DNA of 64,000 bases from Saccharibacillus endophyticus (GCF_013185185.1 NZ_JAAZWE010000002.1:809595-873594); one strand, 5' to 3'. Numbered from the stretch's first letter, positions 1 to 10,524 are shown. Numbers and translations: made by a program. Notes: a model not told the origin generated them from the sequence alone.

Positions 1-96
1 GTTCGCAAAATATTCGGCCAGCGCGGCGGTGTCGGCTTCACCGTGCGATACCCACGATTTCGTTACTTTTTCATATGCGTGCACGCTTTCTTCCAC
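1..96 (-). CDS. partial hypothetical protein, start uncertain
   Basis: This is an open frame running off the left edge on the minus strand. Its translation looks protein-like (acidic and helical, containing HAYEKVTKSWVSHGEADTAA). The chosen GTG at 94-96 follows an AGGAAG-type ribosome site, and a TATAAT-like box lies upstream near 155-160. The frame stays open further upstream without an ATG, so the start is a guess. I do not recognise the family. Confidence 0.3.
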   Translation of the reverse strand, partial: MEESVHAYEKVTKSWVSHGEADTAALAEYFAN

Positions 97-191
97 CTTC
101 GCTTCCTGTCCGGTCGACTCATGACGTTCAAGCCGGCCGGTTTGTTGATCTCCTCATTATAGCGCAAATGACGGATGCCCAACACTCCCCT

Positions 192-971
192 TTATGCAAC
201 GTCCCTTTTCCGGAATACCCAAAAAGTCAGCGCAAGGAACACTATATAATAGACAGCCAAGACGGCGATCGAAAACCCGAGCGTCGTAACGCCATAATTC
301 CCCGTGTCCGATGCCAGATACTGACCGAGATTCAAGTTGGCGAAGATCAAATAACGACCGATCTCGTATTGGGACGGATTCGCCAGCAGCGTGACCAAAG
401 AGCCCATGAAGATCAATACGATCGTCAGCGCTACGGAGAGCGAATTGCTGCGGAACAGCGATGCGAACATAAAGGCCATCGTCACGTACATCAATGTATC
501 GACCAGACGGTATAACAACGCCCACCAGAAATAATCGGCCAGACTTCCCGCCAATTCTCCCAAAATATCGCTAGGACCCGAAGACGTATCGAATAACAGC
601 GCGGACATCCCCAGACTGACCAACATAAGCAGGGCGTACACGGTCAAAACGAACAACAATATCGATACGTACTTGGAGAGCAAGATCTTGATCCGGCTCC
701 ACGGGCGAATCAACAGCAGCTTGATCGTCCCGCGGGAAAACTCGCCGGCTACCGAATCCGCCGCGACGGCGATCGAAAATACCGTCGGCAGGAACCAGAA
801 TTGCAGCATCGTGTTCATGGAGCTCCATACGCCGATTCCGTCGCTGATAAAGTGGAACAATACAGGCATCAGAATCGCGGCCAGCAGCAGAATGCCCAGC
901 ATGATCCACGTACGCGTCCGGGCATGGATTTTAATATTTTCATTATGCACCAATCGGAAAAAGTTAGACAA
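192..971 (-). CDS. ABC-2 type transporter permease
   Basis: This is a 259-residue integral membrane protein with about six hydrophobic segments, a first helix near residues 22-42 and a last one near 230-250. The pattern VAGEFSRGTIKLLLIRP near residue 75 is typical of ABC-2 (NatB/BcrB-like) permeases. The start overlaps the end of the upstream ATPase gene by 8 bp, so the two are translationally coupled and probably form one exporter. Substrate cannot be told from sequence; lantibiotic self-protection, bacitracin-type or Na+ export are all possible for this family. Confidence 0.85.
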   Translation of the reverse strand: MSNFFRLVHNENIKIHARTRTWIMLGILLLAAILMPVLFHFISDGIGVWSSMNTMLQFWFLPTVFSIAVAADSVAGEFSRGTIKLLLIRPWSRIKILLSKYVSILLFVLTVYALLMLVSLGMSALLFDTSSGPSDILGELAGSLADYFWWALLYRLVDTLMYVTMAFMFASLFRSNSLSVALTIVLIFMGSLVTLLANPSQYEIGRYLIFANLNLGQYLASDTGNYGVTTLGFSIAVLAVYYIVFLALTFWVFRKRDVA

Positions 972-1920
972 TCTGCCCGCCTCCCGTCATCTCCAGGAAT
1001 TGATCTTCCAACGAACGCTTCTGCGGACGAATGCCGTATACCGCGATGCCTGCTTGCACCAGACGCGCATTGATTTCGGCAATCCCTTCGCGATTCGTTC
1101 GCACGACCAATCGACCCTCGCGAATTTCGCCTCCCTCAAGCAAGGCGATCGCTTCCTCTATTTGCTCTACATCGAAAATCGTTTCAAGCAGGGTCTCGGC
1201 ATCTGATTCTGCGTTCAACTGCCGAACGTCGATCAGCTTGCCCGCCTGGATGATCGCGACCGAATCGCACATCAGTTCCATTTCGCTGAGCAGGTGACTG
1301 GACACGAAGACCGTTGTCCCTTCGCGGCGCGTCAGCTCACGCAGATAGTCTCGCAATTCGCGAATGCCCTGCGGATCGAGACCATTGGTCGGTTCGTCGA
1401 GAATCAGCAGCTTGGGCCGATGCAGGATCGCTTGCGCGACGCCCAATCGTTGGCGCATACCCAGCGAATAGGTGGACACTTTGTCATGAATCCTCTGCTG
1501 CAAGCCCATGAACCGAACAACCTCGTCGATCCGCTCTTTGGATACGTCGGATCTCATTCGGGCATACTGCCGCAAATTCGCATAGCCGCTGAGATAACTG
1601 TACATTTCGGGATTTTCGACGATGGCTCCGACCTGCGTGATCGCCTGCTCGAAATTTCTCGCAATGCTGTGTCCGCCAACGGCGATATCGCCCGCGGTGA
1701 GCTTCATCAAGCCGGTCATCATGCGGATCGTCGTCGTTTTGCCCGATCCGTTCGGTCCGAGGAATCCGAATACTTGTCCCGGCGGAACGTCGAGCGTCAG
1801 CCCTTCGATGATCGTTTTGCGCCCGATTTTTTTGACGACGTTCGTGAAGCGGACGACGGGTTCTCCGGTTGTAGCGCCGTTGTCGTTGGCGTGAGCAATT
1901 TTATCGCTGATGGGTTCCAT
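964..1920 (-). CDS. ABC transporter ATP-binding protein
   Basis: This is a 318-residue ATPase of the DRA/BcrA-like class. Walker A is GPNGSGKTT at residues 55-63, the signature is SLGMRQ near 152-157 and Walker B is LLILDEP near 171-177, followed by the usual C-terminal extension. The ATG at 1918-1920 is chosen because AGGAGG stands 7 bases upstream. The longer open frame to 2007 and an ATG two codons earlier lie on or next to that ribosome site. The permease gene follows with an 8 bp overlap. Confidence 0.88.
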   Translation of the reverse strand: MEPISDKIAHANDNGATTGEPVVRFTNVVKKIGRKTIIEGLTLDVPPGQVFGFLGPNGSGKTTTIRMMTGLMKLTAGDIAVGGHSIARNFEQAITQVGAIVENPEMYSYLSGYANLRQYARMRSDVSKERIDEVVRFMGLQQRIHDKVSTYSLGMRQRLGVAQAILHRPKLLILDEPTNGLDPQGIRELRDYLRELTRREGTTVFVSSHLLSEMELMCDSVAIIQAGKLIDVRQLNAESDAETLLETIFDVEQIEEAIALLEGGEIREGRLVVRTNREGIAEINARLVQAGIAVYGIRPQKRSLEDQFLEMTGGGQIV

Positions 1921-2004
1921 ATGCATGCCTCCTTTTGATAATCCTTGAAAAACCCCTACGTTAACAATGTAACATAGCTTGGCGCCCCGTCTATTTATTT
2001 TCAT

Positions 2005-2046
2005 CAAAAAAGCCTACCCGCTTCTCTGAGAGAAACGGGTAGGCTT
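2005..2046 (-). terminator. intrinsic terminator of gltB
   Basis: On the minus strand an 11 bp stem (AAGCCTACCCG with its complement) closes a 15-base loop and is followed by a run of T. It lies about 40 bp after the gltB stop codon and before the ABC ATPase gene. Confidence 0.85.
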
Positions 2047-2084
2047 GCAGCTGTCAAATCATTGCTTGAAAAGTAAACCGGTAA

Positions 2085-5000
2085 TTAACCGCCTGTACGA
2101 GCCAGCTCGCGCATATTGGCTTCGAATGCCGCAAGCAGCGCGGCTTCGCCGGTCAGACCTGTCGATTCCGCTTTCTCGATCTGCTCCAGCATGCGCTTGT
2201 AGTCTTTCGGAATAACGCGGACGAAACGTGCCGACGTCTGTTCCCAACCGTCGAGAATCAGCTTCGCTACGCCGCTATCGGTCAGCTCGGCGTGACGTTC
2301 GATCATGCCGCGGACTTCTTCTTTTTCCGCCGCGTCTTCGATCGTCTCAAGCAGCACCATCTCCAGGTTGCAGCGGTCCACGAAGTCGCCTGATCCGTCA
2401 TAGACGTAAGCGACGCCGCCGGACATCCCTGCCGCGAAGTTGCGTCCCGTTGTGCCGAGTACGACAACGCGTCCGCCGGTCATATACTCGCAACCGTGAT
2501 CGCCCGTGCCTTCGACGACAACCTTGGCACCCGAGTTGCGAACGGCAAACCGTTCGCCGGCGATCCCGCTGATATAGGCTTCGCCGCCCGTTGCGCCGTA
2601 GAGAGCCGTGTTGCCGATGATGATGTTTTCTTCGGACTTGAACGTCGATTTCGGATCGGGCTTCACAATAATTTTGCCGCCGGAAAGACCTTTGCCCACA
2701 TAGTCGTTGGAATCGCCGGACACTTGAAGCGTAATGCCTTTCGGCACGAATGCCCCGAAGCTTTGACCCGCCGAACCGGTAAATCTCAGCGTGATCGTAT
2801 CGTCCGGAAGTCCGTCCGCTCCGTATTTGCGAGTGACTTCGCTGCCCAGAATCGTACCCGCCGCGCGGTCTACGTTCGTGATCTTGAAGTTCGCTTCAAC
2901 CTTCTCTCCGTTCTCCAATGCAGGAGCGGCGGCAGTCAGCAGTTCGCGCATATCGAGCGTGTGCTCCAGACCGTGATTTTGCGTCTGCGTGCGGAACGGC
3001 GAGCTGCCTTCCGGAAGCTGCGGGATATGCAGCAGCGGAGTCAGATCCAGGCCTTTCTTTTTCCAATGGTGCGAAGCGTCTACGGCATCCAGGCAATCCG
3101 TGCGCCCGACCATCTCTTGAATGGTACGGAAGCCGAGGGTTGCCATCAGTTCGCGCAGATCTTCGGCCACGAATTTCATGAAGTTCACGACATGCTCCGG
3201 ATCGCCCATGAAGTTCTTGCGCAGTTCCGGGTTCTGCGTCGCAACGCCGACCGGACATGTATCCAACTGGCAGACGCGCATCATGATACAGCCGACCGCT
3301 ACCAGAGGCGCTGTCGAGAAGCCGTATTCTTCCGCTCCGAGCAGTGCGGCTACCGCCAGATCGCGTCCGGACAGCATTTTGCCGTCCGTTTCCAATACGA
3401 CGCGGTCGCGCAGATTGTTCAGGATCAGCGTCTGGTGCGTTTCGGCAAGCCCCAGCTCCCACGGCATGCCCGCGTGACGGATCGAACCTTGCGGCGATGC
3501 CCCGGTGCCGCCGTCGTAACCGCTGACGAGAATGATATCGGCGCGGCCTTTGGCAACGCCTGCCGCGATCGTGCCGACGCCTACTTCGGATACCAGTTTC
3601 ACGTTGATGTCCGCGCGCGGATTGGCGTTTTTCAAGTCATAGATCAGCTCGGCCAAGTCTTCGATCGAGTAGATATCATGGTGCGGCGGCGGCGAGATCA
3701 GACCTACGCCCGGCGTGGAACCGCGGACTTCGGCTACCCAAGGATACACTTTGCGGCCCGGCAGCTGTCCGCCTTCGCCCGGTTTCGCGCCCTGCGCCAT
3801 CTTGATTTGAATTTCGTCGGCATTGACCAGATAGTTCGAGGTCACGCCGAAGCGTCCCGAAGCCACCTGCTTGATCGCGCTGCGGCGGGAATCGCCGTTT
3901 TCGTCCGTCACGAAGCGCGCCGGATCTTCGCCGCCTTCGCCCGTGTTGCTTTTGCCGCCGATGCGGTTCATGCCGATCGCCAAGGCTTCATGCGCTTCCT
4001 TGCTGATCGAACCGAACGACATGGCGCCGGTTTTGAAGCGTTTCATGATCGACTCGATCGGTTCGACTTCTTCAAGCGGGACCGGTTCGCCGACAGGCTT
4101 GAGGTTCAGCAAAGCACGCAGGGTGAGATGCTTTTTCGACTCGCCTTCGACCAATCTCGCATACTTCTTGTACGTTTCGTAATCGCCCGTGCGGACGGCG
4201 TGCTGGAGCAGGTGAATCGTTTGCGGGTTGAACAAATGCTCCTCGCCGTCGCTGCGCCATTGGTAATCGCCGCCGGAATCCAGCACTTTGTCGATGCCGT
4301 CTTTGTCGGAGAACGCGCGGTTATGCTGAAGCAGCGTATCGAACGCCACTTCTTCCAGGCCGATGCCGCCGATGCGGGTCGGAGTCCAAGTGAAGTAACG
4401 GTCCACGAAGTCGGATTTGAGACCTACGGCTTCGAAGATCTGTGCGCCGCGGTAAGACTGGATCGTCGAAATGCCCATTTTGGACAAGATTTTCACGACG
4501 CCCTTGGTCATGCCTTTAATGAAGTTTTTGACGGCTTTCTCGTGCGAGATTCCTCTCAGCATGCCTTGCGAGATCATGTCGTTCAGCGTCTCGAACGCCA
4601 GGTACGGGTTCACGGCGCTGATGCCGTAGCCGAGCAGGAGCGCGAAATGATGCACGTCGCGCGGTTCGCCCGATTCGAGCAGCATGGTCACTTTAGTGCG
4701 CGTGCCTTGACGGATCAAATGGTGATGCAGCGTCGCGACGGCCAGCAGTGCCGGAATCGCCGCGTTTTCGCGATCCACGCCTTTGTCGGACAAGATCAGG
4801 ATGTTATGCCCTTTATCGATAACGCGGTCGGCTGCTTTACACATCTCGTCCAGCGCGTCGCGCAGACCTTCCGCGCCGCGGGCGGCTTCGAAGAAGATCG
4901 GGATCGTCATCGCGCGGAAGCCCGGACGGTGACGGTGCACATGGCGGATTTTCGCGAAGTCTTCATTAGAGAGGACCGGCGTATCGAGCGAGATCATGCG

Positions 5001-6677
5001 ACAGCTTTCCGGTTCCGCGAGCAGCAGGTTGCGCTCCGCGCCGATTGCGGTCGAAGCCGAGGTTACGATTTCTTCGCGGATCGCGTCGATCGGCGGGTTC
5101 GTGACCTGGGCAAACATTTGCTTGAAGTAGTTGTACAGGCGCTGCGGCTTGTCCGACAGCACCGCGATCGGCGCGTCGTAGCCCATCGAGCCCGTCGCTT
5201 CGATGCCTGTGGAGGCAATCGGTTCGAGCGTCTTGCGCAGTTCCTCGAAGGTGTAGCCGAACGACAGCTGCAGCTGCGTCACGTTCTCATGCTTCGGAGC
5301 CGGTGCCTCCTGCGCGTCAGGCAGTTCGTCGAGATTGATCATATGCTCGTTCAGCCATTCGCGGTACGGCTGCTCGGACGAAATCTGCTCCTTCACCTCT
5401 TCGTCGGACACGATGCGGCCCTGCTTGGTGTCGATCAGCAGCATGCGGCCCGGACGCAGGCGGTCTTTGTACAGAATGTCTTCAGGCGCGACATCCAGTA
5501 CGCCGGCTTCGGAAGACAGAATGATCCGGTCGTCTTTGGTTACATAGTAGCGTGCCGGGCGAAGTCCGTTGCGGTCGAGAATCGCGCCGATTTGCACGCC
5601 GTCCGTAAACGCCATCGCGGCTGGTCCGTCCCAAGGCTCCATCAGACAGCTGTGGTATTCGTAAAAGGCTTTTTTCGTATCGTCCATCGTCTCGTGCTTG
5701 CTCCACGGTTCCGGCACCATCATCATGGCGACGTGCGGCAGCGAGCGTCCGCTCAAGTACAGGAATTCGAACGTGTTGTCGAACATCGCGGTATCGGAGC
5801 CGTCGGGGTTGATGACCGGTTTTACTTTGTCCAGATCGGGACCGAATACTTCGCTCTCGAACAGCGCTTGGCGCGCGTGCATCCAATTGACGTTGCCGCG
5901 CATCGTGTTGATCTCGCCGTTATGGATCATGAAGCGGTAAGGGTGGGCGCGATCCCAGCTCGGGAATGTGTTCGTGCTGAAACGGGAGTGGATCAGCGCG
6001 ATTGCCGAAGCCAACTTTTCGTCCGCCAGATCCGGGTAGAACAATCCCACCTGCGCGGTTGTCAGCATGCCTTTGTAGACAATCTTGCGGCTCGACAAGC
6101 TCGGAATGTAGAACGACTCGGCGCCTTCGCTTTCCGCATAGCGGATCGACATCTCGGCCAGACGGCGAATGACGTACAATTTCCGTTCAAAAGCCAAATC
6201 GTCCGTCCCGTTCACTTCGCCGCGTCCGATGAATACTTGGCGAACGCAAGGTTTAGCCGCTTTTGCGGAGAAGCCCAGCGTGCTGTCGTCCGTCGGTACG
6301 GTGCGGAATCCGAGCAATTTCTGTCCTTCCGCCTGAATAATCTCGCCCAGCAGATACTCGTGACGGGCACGGATCTTGTCGTCCACGGACAGGAACAACA
6401 TGCCGACCCCGTAATCGCCTTCCGCCGGAAGCTCGAAGCCCAGATCTTGGGACGCGAAAAAGTCGTGCGGAATTTGCAGCATGATGCCCGCTCCGTCGCC
6501 GGAGTTCGGCTCCGCGCCCTGACCGCCGCGGTGTTCCATGTTCTCCAGCATCGTCAACGCGTCGCGAACGATATTGTGGGCAGGCGTTCCTTTGATATTG
6601 GCAATAAAGCCCATGCCGCAGGCGTCTTTTTCAAACTGCGGATCGTATAGACCCTGTTTCGGAGGCAATCCAGTCAT
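2085..6677 (-). CDS. gltB: glutamate synthase, large subunit
   Basis: This is the large (alpha) subunit of NADPH-dependent GOGAT, which moves the glutamine amide to 2-oxoglutarate. The start at 6677 gives 1530 residues, the usual size. The N-terminal propeptide ends at KDACGMGF, making Cys20 the class II amidotransferase nucleophile. The FMN-binding synthase domain follows ([20 protein letters not shown] near the middle). The 3Fe-4S ligands are C1130, C1136 and C1141 in [15 protein letters not shown], and the C-terminal GXGXG repeat domain ends the protein. An in-frame ATG at 6710 is possible but has a weaker ribosome site. The small subunit gltD is not adjacent. Confidence 0.97.
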   Translation of the reverse strand: MTGLPPKQGLYDPQFEKDACGMGFIANIKGTPAHNIVRDALTMLENMEHRGGQGAEPNSGDGAGIMLQIPHDFFASQDLGFELPAEGDYGVGMLFLSVDDKIRARHEYLLGEIIQAEGQKLLGFRTVPTDDSTLGFSAKAAKPCVRQVFIGRGEVNGTDDLAFERKLYVIRRLAEMSIRYAESEGAESFYIPSLSSRKIVYKGMLTTAQVGLFYPDLADEKLASAIALIHSRFSTNTFPSWDRAHPYRFMIHNGEINTMRGNVNWMHARQALFESEVFGPDLDKVKPVINPDGSDTAMFDNTFEFLYLSGRSLPHVAMMMVPEPWSKHETMDDTKKAFYEYHSCLMEPWDGPAAMAFTDGVQIGAILDRNGLRPARYYVTKDDRIILSSEAGVLDVAPEDILYKDRLRPGRMLLIDTKQGRIVSDEEVKEQISSEQPYREWLNEHMINLDELPDAQEAPAPKHENVTQLQLSFGYTFEELRKTLEPIASTGIEATGSMGYDAPIAVLSDKPQRLYNYFKQMFAQVTNPPIDAIREEIVTSASTAIGAERNLLLAEPESCRMISLDTPVLSNEDFAKIRHVHRHRPGFRAMTIPIFFEAARGAEGLRDALDEMCKAADRVIDKGHNILILSDKGVDRENAAIPALLAVATLHHHLIRQGTRTKVTMLLESGEPRDVHHFALLLGYGISAVNPYLAFETLNDMISQGMLRGISHEKAVKNFIKGMTKGVVKILSKMGISTIQSYRGAQIFEAVGLKSDFVDRYFTWTPTRIGGIGLEEVAFDTLLQHNRAFSDKDGIDKVLDSGGDYQWRSDGEEHLFNPQTIHLLQHAVRTGDYETYKKYARLVEGESKKHLTLRALLNLKPVGEPVPLEEVEPIESIMKRFKTGAMSFGSISKEAHEALAIGMNRIGGKSNTGEGGEDPARFVTDENGDSRRSAIKQVASGRFGVTSNYLVNADEIQIKMAQGAKPGEGGQLPGRKVYPWVAEVRGSTPGVGLISPPPHHDIYSIEDLAELIYDLKNANPRADINVKLVSEVGVGTIAAGVAKGRADIILVSGYDGGTGASPQGSIRHAGMPWELGLAETHQTLILNNLRDRVVLETDGKMLSGRDLAVAALLGAEEYGFSTAPLVAVGCIMMRVCQLDTCPVGVATQNPELRKNFMGDPEHVVNFMKFVAEDLRELMATLGFRTIQEMVGRTDCLDAVDASHHWKKKGLDLTPLLHIPQLPEGSSPFRTQTQNHGLEHTLDMRELLTAAAPALENGEKVEANFKITNVDRAAGTILGSEVTRKYGADGLPDDTITLRFTGSAGQSFGAFVPKGITLQVSGDSNDYVGKGLSGGKIIVKPDPKSTFKSEENIIIGNTALYGATGGEAYISGIAGERFAVRNSGAKVVVEGTGDHGCEYMTGGRVVVLGTTGRNFAAGMSGGVAYVYDGSGDFVDRCNLEMVLLETIEDAAEKEEVRGMIERHAELTDSGVAKLILDGWEQTSARFVRVIPKDYKRMLEQIEKAESTGLTGEAALLAAFEANMRELARTGG

Positions 6678-6873
6678 TTCATCAAACAACCTTTCTATAA
6701 TGAAATTCATTCATCCCGACAAAGAGATCAGGCGCTCGCACGCAGCGCGCTGCTGAAAAGCCATAGATATAAGAGAACAGACTCCTTTTCGCACCCGACG
6801 GAGGCTCCGCAGGGGACAAAAAGCAGTCTTCCACATCCTGCAAAAAAAGCAGGTTCGCAGTTGGATTTTTAGT
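6678..6873 (-). promoter_or_regulatory. long structured 5' leader of gltB
   Basis: There are about 200 transcribed bases between the predicted promoter and the gltB start. On the minus strand an AGACT/AGTCT pair (6825-6829 with 6779-6783) closes a region holding the small hairpin CGGAGCCTCCG. Upstream of it is CCTGC-T7-GCAGG. I see no T-box, no terminator run, and no riboswitch class I can name. The role as a regulatory leader is inferred only from length and folding. Confidence 0.4.
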
Positions 6874-6879
6874 TCCCCC

Positions 6880-6909
6880 ATTGTAACATTCGGCTTACAA
6901 GACGTGCAA
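6880..6909 (-). promoter_or_regulatory. sigma-A-like promoter of gltB
   Basis: On the minus strand TTGCAC (6904-6909) and TACAAT (6880-6885) are 18 bases apart, placing transcription start near 6873. Confidence 0.6.
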
Positions 6910-7171
6910 TTCAAATCTTTTATACGCCTGATCAAACTTACTGGTACGGAGAAGCATTAGTGCAGTGATGCGTTAAGCGGGACGATAACCTGCCGAAAGG
7001 ATTACAGAGAAATACAGGTATGATTTTGAGTCATTATACGACAAAAAAAAGGCTTTGCCTACGCTTCTGGCGATTAGTCCAAGCAATGATGCAAAATGTG
7101 CAAAAGGATGAGAAAAGGGAAGGCGCCTTGTTGTCGGCGCGGCAGGGCGGAAACCGGGGGAAGCACGGGCG

Positions 7172-7293
7172 GGCCTGCGGGGGAGGACGGTTCCGGTCGC
7201 GTGTTGCCTTCAGGAAGCCGGGCTTGTATTTGGATGGAAGCTTCCCGAAGGCAAAGGCGATCGCTGGCGCTCCTACACCGCTCTCTCCCTCCG
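7172..7293. repeat. dispersed hairpin repeat, copy A
   Basis: This is one of three copies of an intergenic element (others at 22538-22660 and 27552-27706). The frame shared with copy B includes GGTCGCGTGTTG before and AAAGGCGA plus CTCTCCCTCCG after a central hairpin. The inner arms TTGCCTTCAGGAAGC (7204-7218) and 7240-7254 pair at 14 of 15 positions. The open frames crossing this region are not convincing genes. Apart from this element and the next two repeats, the 6910-7745 interval holds nothing I can call. Confidence 0.7.
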
Positions 7294-7429
7294 GACCTGT
7301 GGCTTCCGGGGTTTCGGCCGGCTGCGCGGCGAAACGAGGCTCCTTCTTTTTGGGGGAGGAAGGGACGAAGATCAAAGGAACGAAGACTGAAGAACGAAAG
7401 GCAAAAGTTTGGAAAGCAAAGTTCAACAG

Positions 7430-7474
7430 CTGGGCTGGGCTGGGCTGGGCTGGGCTGGGCTGGGCTGGGCTGGG
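7430..7474 (+). repeat. tandem CTGGG pentamer, nine copies
   Basis: Nine perfect copies of the 5 bp unit CTGGG are followed by CTAAAG. The plus strand therefore has nine GGG runs spaced by two bases, which could fold as a G-quadruplex. It is a simple repeat open to slippage. It sits about 135 bp after repeat copy A. Confidence 0.9.
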
Positions 7475-7607
7475 CTAAAGGATTGTATGTCTTTTAAAAG
7501 CCCAAATCAACCCCTGCTGCGATTTTGACGGATCGCATGTCCCTTACATGTTCATTTTGCCGCTTTTCATGCCAAAAACAGAGCCTTTTCCATTCTAAGC
7601 GTCATCT

Positions 7608-7670
7608 GTTTCCGTTAGATTTTTCAGAAGCCCAAAAAAGGCCGCTAAGGGTTGTCTCGTTCCGTTAGAG
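7608..7670 (+). repeat. short direct repeat TTCCGTTAGA
   Basis: TTCCGTTAGA occurs at 7610-7619 and 7660-7669, about 50 bp apart, in otherwise featureless intergenic DNA. No function is evident. Confidence 0.5.
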
Positions 7671-7745
7671 ATTGACTCAAGATATTACGGCGACTCCGAT
7701 TCAACAGAAGCAGAGCCAATTACCGAGTTTGGACTAACTTGTACT

Positions 7746-7774
7746 AAAAAACCGACCCTTTTGCAAAGGGTCGG
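7746..7774 (-). terminator. intrinsic terminator downstream of YhgE/Pip gene
   Basis: On the minus strand a 9 bp stem (CCGACCCTT with its complement, 7752-7760 and 7766-7774) is followed by TTTTTT. It lies about 170 bp after the stop codon of the minus-strand YhgE/Pip gene. Confidence 0.8.
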
Positions 7775-7940
7775 CGATGGGTTCGAACACTGATTATGTT
7801 TAAAATCAAGGATGCTTTTAACGCGAAGATGAGGATGTCCGTCCATCGTACACGTTTTAACAAAATCGCCTATCTACCATTATATAGAGCGTATCGAATA
7901 GAGCGATATTTCCGTTATGCTTGCTCGCTTTCCTAAACGC

Positions 7941-10388
7941 TTAAGCGTGTGCTTGTACCGGAGCCGCTTTTACGCTCGTCTCCGGGCTGCGAACATCGCG
8001 GTTGCGCAGGAAGTAAATCAGCGTCAAGATCATGCAGACGACGCCGATCGCGGCCATCAGAAGGGTCTGACTCCATACATGTTCGGTCAAGCCGGTGGAA
8101 ATCGCGGCTTTATAACCGATTACGGTATGGGTCATCGGCATCCAAGGGTTGAAGGCTTTCATCCAATCCGGGATCAGCTCAAGCGGGAACGTGCCTGCGC
8201 TGGTAGTGAGTTGGAAGATCAGCAGCAGAAGCATCATGAACCGCCCCGGATTATCCAACCAAGTGACGAACGCCTGAATCATCATGGTGAACGAGAAGCT
8301 GGTTACCCATGTGAACAGACAGAACAACGCGACGCTTTGAACTTCGAGTTTCAATACGAACAAGGTCACGACGATCGCCAGCGCCGATTGCAGCAAACTC
8401 ATCCCGAAGAACGACAGGAAACGGCTGACGAATCGGTTCCATCCTGTCGTCTCCGCGACGGAAGAGCCTCGAAGCGGAACAACCAACGTCGAGATCAAAG
8501 CCCCCACGAACAGGCCTAACGACAAGAAGTACGGCGCGAATCCGGTCCCGTAGTTCGGTACATCGTGATAGACGGTTTCGTTCAATTCCACCGGAGCGGC
8601 ATACATTTGCGCGTTGGCATCGGCTTTGTTGACCTCAGCAGTCTCGACGGCCGCGTCGCCCAGCTTGGTTTGCAGTTCACCGGAACCGTCAGCAAGCTTG
8701 GTTGCACCCTTTTGCAGCTTGCCCGCACCGTCTTCAAGCTTGCCTGCTCCGTCTTGCAACTTCGTCGCTCCGGAAGCCAATGCATCCGTGCCGGCACCAA
8801 GCTGCGCAGCACCGGAGGCTAATTCTCCTGCTCCGCTGCCAAGCTTGCCTGCTCCTGCGCTCAGCTGCTCCGCACCGGACGCCAATTTGCCTGCTCCGGC
8901 TTTGGCTTGACCCAGCCCGGCATACAGTTGTTCGCTACCCGCAGCGAGTTTGCCTGCTCCTGCGCTTAATGTCTGTCCGCCGGTCGCCGCTTCATTCAGC
9001 TTAACGCCGAACTGCTTCAGACCTTCGCCAAGCTTTTGCTGCCCGGCAACCAGCCCGGCCGCACCGCTTTGAAGCTGCGCGCCTCCGGCGGCAAGCTGTT
9101 CGGCTCCGCTCAGCATTTGCTGCTGCGCACCATCAAGCCGCTCGGCTCCTGCGCTTAATTCGGCTTGGCCCGCACTCAATTCGCTGCTGCCCGCAGCCAC
9201 GGTCTTCGCCGCAGCCAGCAACTTCTGCGCATCCGGGCTTTGTGCCAATTGCGGCGATGCTTGAAGCAGCTGCTCCAGCCCGTCGGCCACTCCTTGCGCT
9301 CCTGCATTCAATTGCGCGCTCGCTGCGCCGGAAGCGACAAGGCCCTCTTTCAACTGCGTACTGCCAGCGGCACTTTGCTTCAACGCATCCCGAAGGCTGC
9401 CTACGCCTTCGGTCGCTTGACCGATTCCGGCTTGAAGCTGCGTCGCTCCCTGCATCAGCTGCGTCGAACCGGTCTCGATCGCACCGTGCGCATCCGACAA
9501 CTTGCCCAGACCGTCTGCCAACCGGCCGGCCCCTGTTTGCAGAGAGCCGGTTCCCGCCGTCAATTGGGCTGCACCCTTTTCAAGTTCGGCTTGCCCGTTT
9601 TGCAGAGTTACGGCCCCCGCAGCAAGCTTGTCCAGGTTTTCTTGAATCGTTACGGTCCCGTTCTGAAGCTTGAGGGTTCCTTCTTCCAAACGGCCTGCGC
9701 CGTCTTTCAATTGAACCGCCCCGTCGCCCGCTTGCGCCAGGCCGTCCTTCAATTGCGCAGCACCGTCTTTGAGTGCGCCGGCTCCATCGCCAAGTTCTCC
9801 GGCTCCGTCCTTCAGCTTGCCGGCGCCTTCACCCGCATCGCCGAATCCTTCGGAGATCGTATCCAACTTGACGAACAGCTTCTCGGTGTATGTCTTCGTG
9901 ACTTTTTCCGATACTTTTGTTTTGATTTCCTTCATCGCCGTCTCGCCGATTTGACCTGCGAGGAAATTATAGCCTTTATTCGGCGAAAATTCGATCTGAG
10001 CGGTCTGCGGTTGTTCATCGAGTACAGTCGTCGCTTTTTGCGAGAAGTCCTCAGGGATCGTGATTCGCATGTAATACGTCTCGTCTTCCATGCCTTGGGC
10101 AGCCATATCCGCATCAACGAACTGCCAATCGAATGATCCGTCCTTCTTTAGCTCATCGACCAGATCCTGCCCCGCTTGCAAGGTCGTCCCGTCATATTGC
10201 GCACCTTGATCCAGATTGACTACGGCAACCGGGATTTCGTCCATTTTGCCGTAAGGGTCCCAAAAAGCTTTGAGGAACAATCCGCTGTACAGCACCGGAA
10301 TAAACAACACGACAATAATCGGAATCAGGATCTTCGGATTTTTCAAGTGCGTCTTCAAATCGTTGAAAAATACGGCTAAAGATTTCAC
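7941..10388 (-). CDS. YhgE/Pip domain membrane protein
   Basis: This is an 815-residue protein with one N-terminal helix (LIPIIVVLFIPVLYSGLFL, about residues 20-40), a large external region, and five or so C-terminal membrane segments. The external part contains very long repeats of the type LKDGAGEL and LASGAEQL, a near-heptad pattern typical of the YhgE/Pip family (ABC-2 membrane superfamily, related to phage infection protein). The GTG start has GGAGAG just upstream. A TetR gene lies upstream on the same strand, and the two genes' upstream regions share an operator-like motif, so expression is probably controlled by that regulator. Likely an exporter or cell-surface protein; substrate unknown. 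Confidence 0.85.
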   Translation of the reverse strand: MKSLAVFFNDLKTHLKNPKILIPIIVVLFIPVLYSGLFLKAFWDPYGKMDEIPVAVVNLDQGAQYDGTTLQAGQDLVDELKKDGSFDWQFVDADMAAQGMEDETYYMRITIPEDFSQKATTVLDEQPQTAQIEFSPNKGYNFLAGQIGETAMKEIKTKVSEKVTKTYTEKLFVKLDTISEGFGDAGEGAGKLKDGAGELGDGAGALKDGAAQLKDGLAQAGDGAVQLKDGAGRLEEGTLKLQNGTVTIQENLDKLAAGAVTLQNGQAELEKGAAQLTAGTGSLQTGAGRLADGLGKLSDAHGAIETGSTQLMQGATQLQAGIGQATEGVGSLRDALKQSAAGSTQLKEGLVASGAASAQLNAGAQGVADGLEQLLQASPQLAQSPDAQKLLAAAKTVAAGSSELSAGQAELSAGAERLDGAQQQMLSGAEQLAAGGAQLQSGAAGLVAGQQKLGEGLKQFGVKLNEAATGGQTLSAGAGKLAAGSEQLYAGLGQAKAGAGKLASGAEQLSAGAGKLGSGAGELASGAAQLGAGTDALASGATKLQDGAGKLEDGAGKLQKGATKLADGSGELQTKLGDAAVETAEVNKADANAQMYAAPVELNETVYHDVPNYGTGFAPYFLSLGLFVGALISTLVVPLRGSSVAETTGWNRFVSRFLSFFGMSLLQSALAIVVTLFVLKLEVQSVALFCLFTWVTSFSFTMMIQAFVTWLDNPGRFMMLLLLIFQLTTSAGTFPLELIPDWMKAFNPWMPMTHTVIGYKAAISTGLTEHVWSQTLLMAAIGVVCMILTLIYFLRNRDVRSPETSVKAAPVQAHA

Positions 10389-10437
10389 TTCGTTTCTCTC
10401 CTCGGTTTCAAACTTTTCTATTTTCTTTTCAACAGAA

Positions 10438-10465
10438 CCGAATGACCATATTAATCATTTGGTCA
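10438..10465 (-). promoter_or_regulatory. predicted TetR operator upstream of YhgE/Pip gene
   Basis: Half-sites TGACCA (10443-10448) and TGGTCA (10460-10465) are separated by 11 bases. The flank CCGAATGACCAT (10438-10449) recurs as its complement at 11151-11162, before the TetR gene. Confidence 0.55.
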
Positions 10466-10473
10466 ATTGAGAA

Positions 10474-10506
10474 CAAAAAAACGGCCCGCCTCTGCAGCAG
10501 GCCCGT
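10474..10506 (-). terminator. terminator of TetR gene
   Basis: On the minus strand the 7 bp stem GGCCTGC/GCGGGCC (one G-T pair) is followed closely by seven T. It lies about 20 bp after the TetR stop codon, so the YhgE/Pip gene probably has its own promoter. Confidence 0.65.
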
Positions 10507-10524
10507 CGTTCCCGAAATTAAACC

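Noticed and set aside
2496..6650. 1384-codon open frame on the plus strand
   Set aside because: It lies antisense to gltB and comes from codon bias of that gene; composition is Arg/His-rich with no recognisable domain.
7020..7497. Overlapping open frames on both strands
   Set aside because: They cross the hairpin repeat and the CTGGG array, lack ribosome sites and give low-complexity Gly/Trp/Arg sequence.
8565..10136. Long plus-strand frames opposite the YhgE/Pip gene
   Set aside because: They are shadows of its regular repeat tract; Leu/Arg/Ser-rich with no domain.
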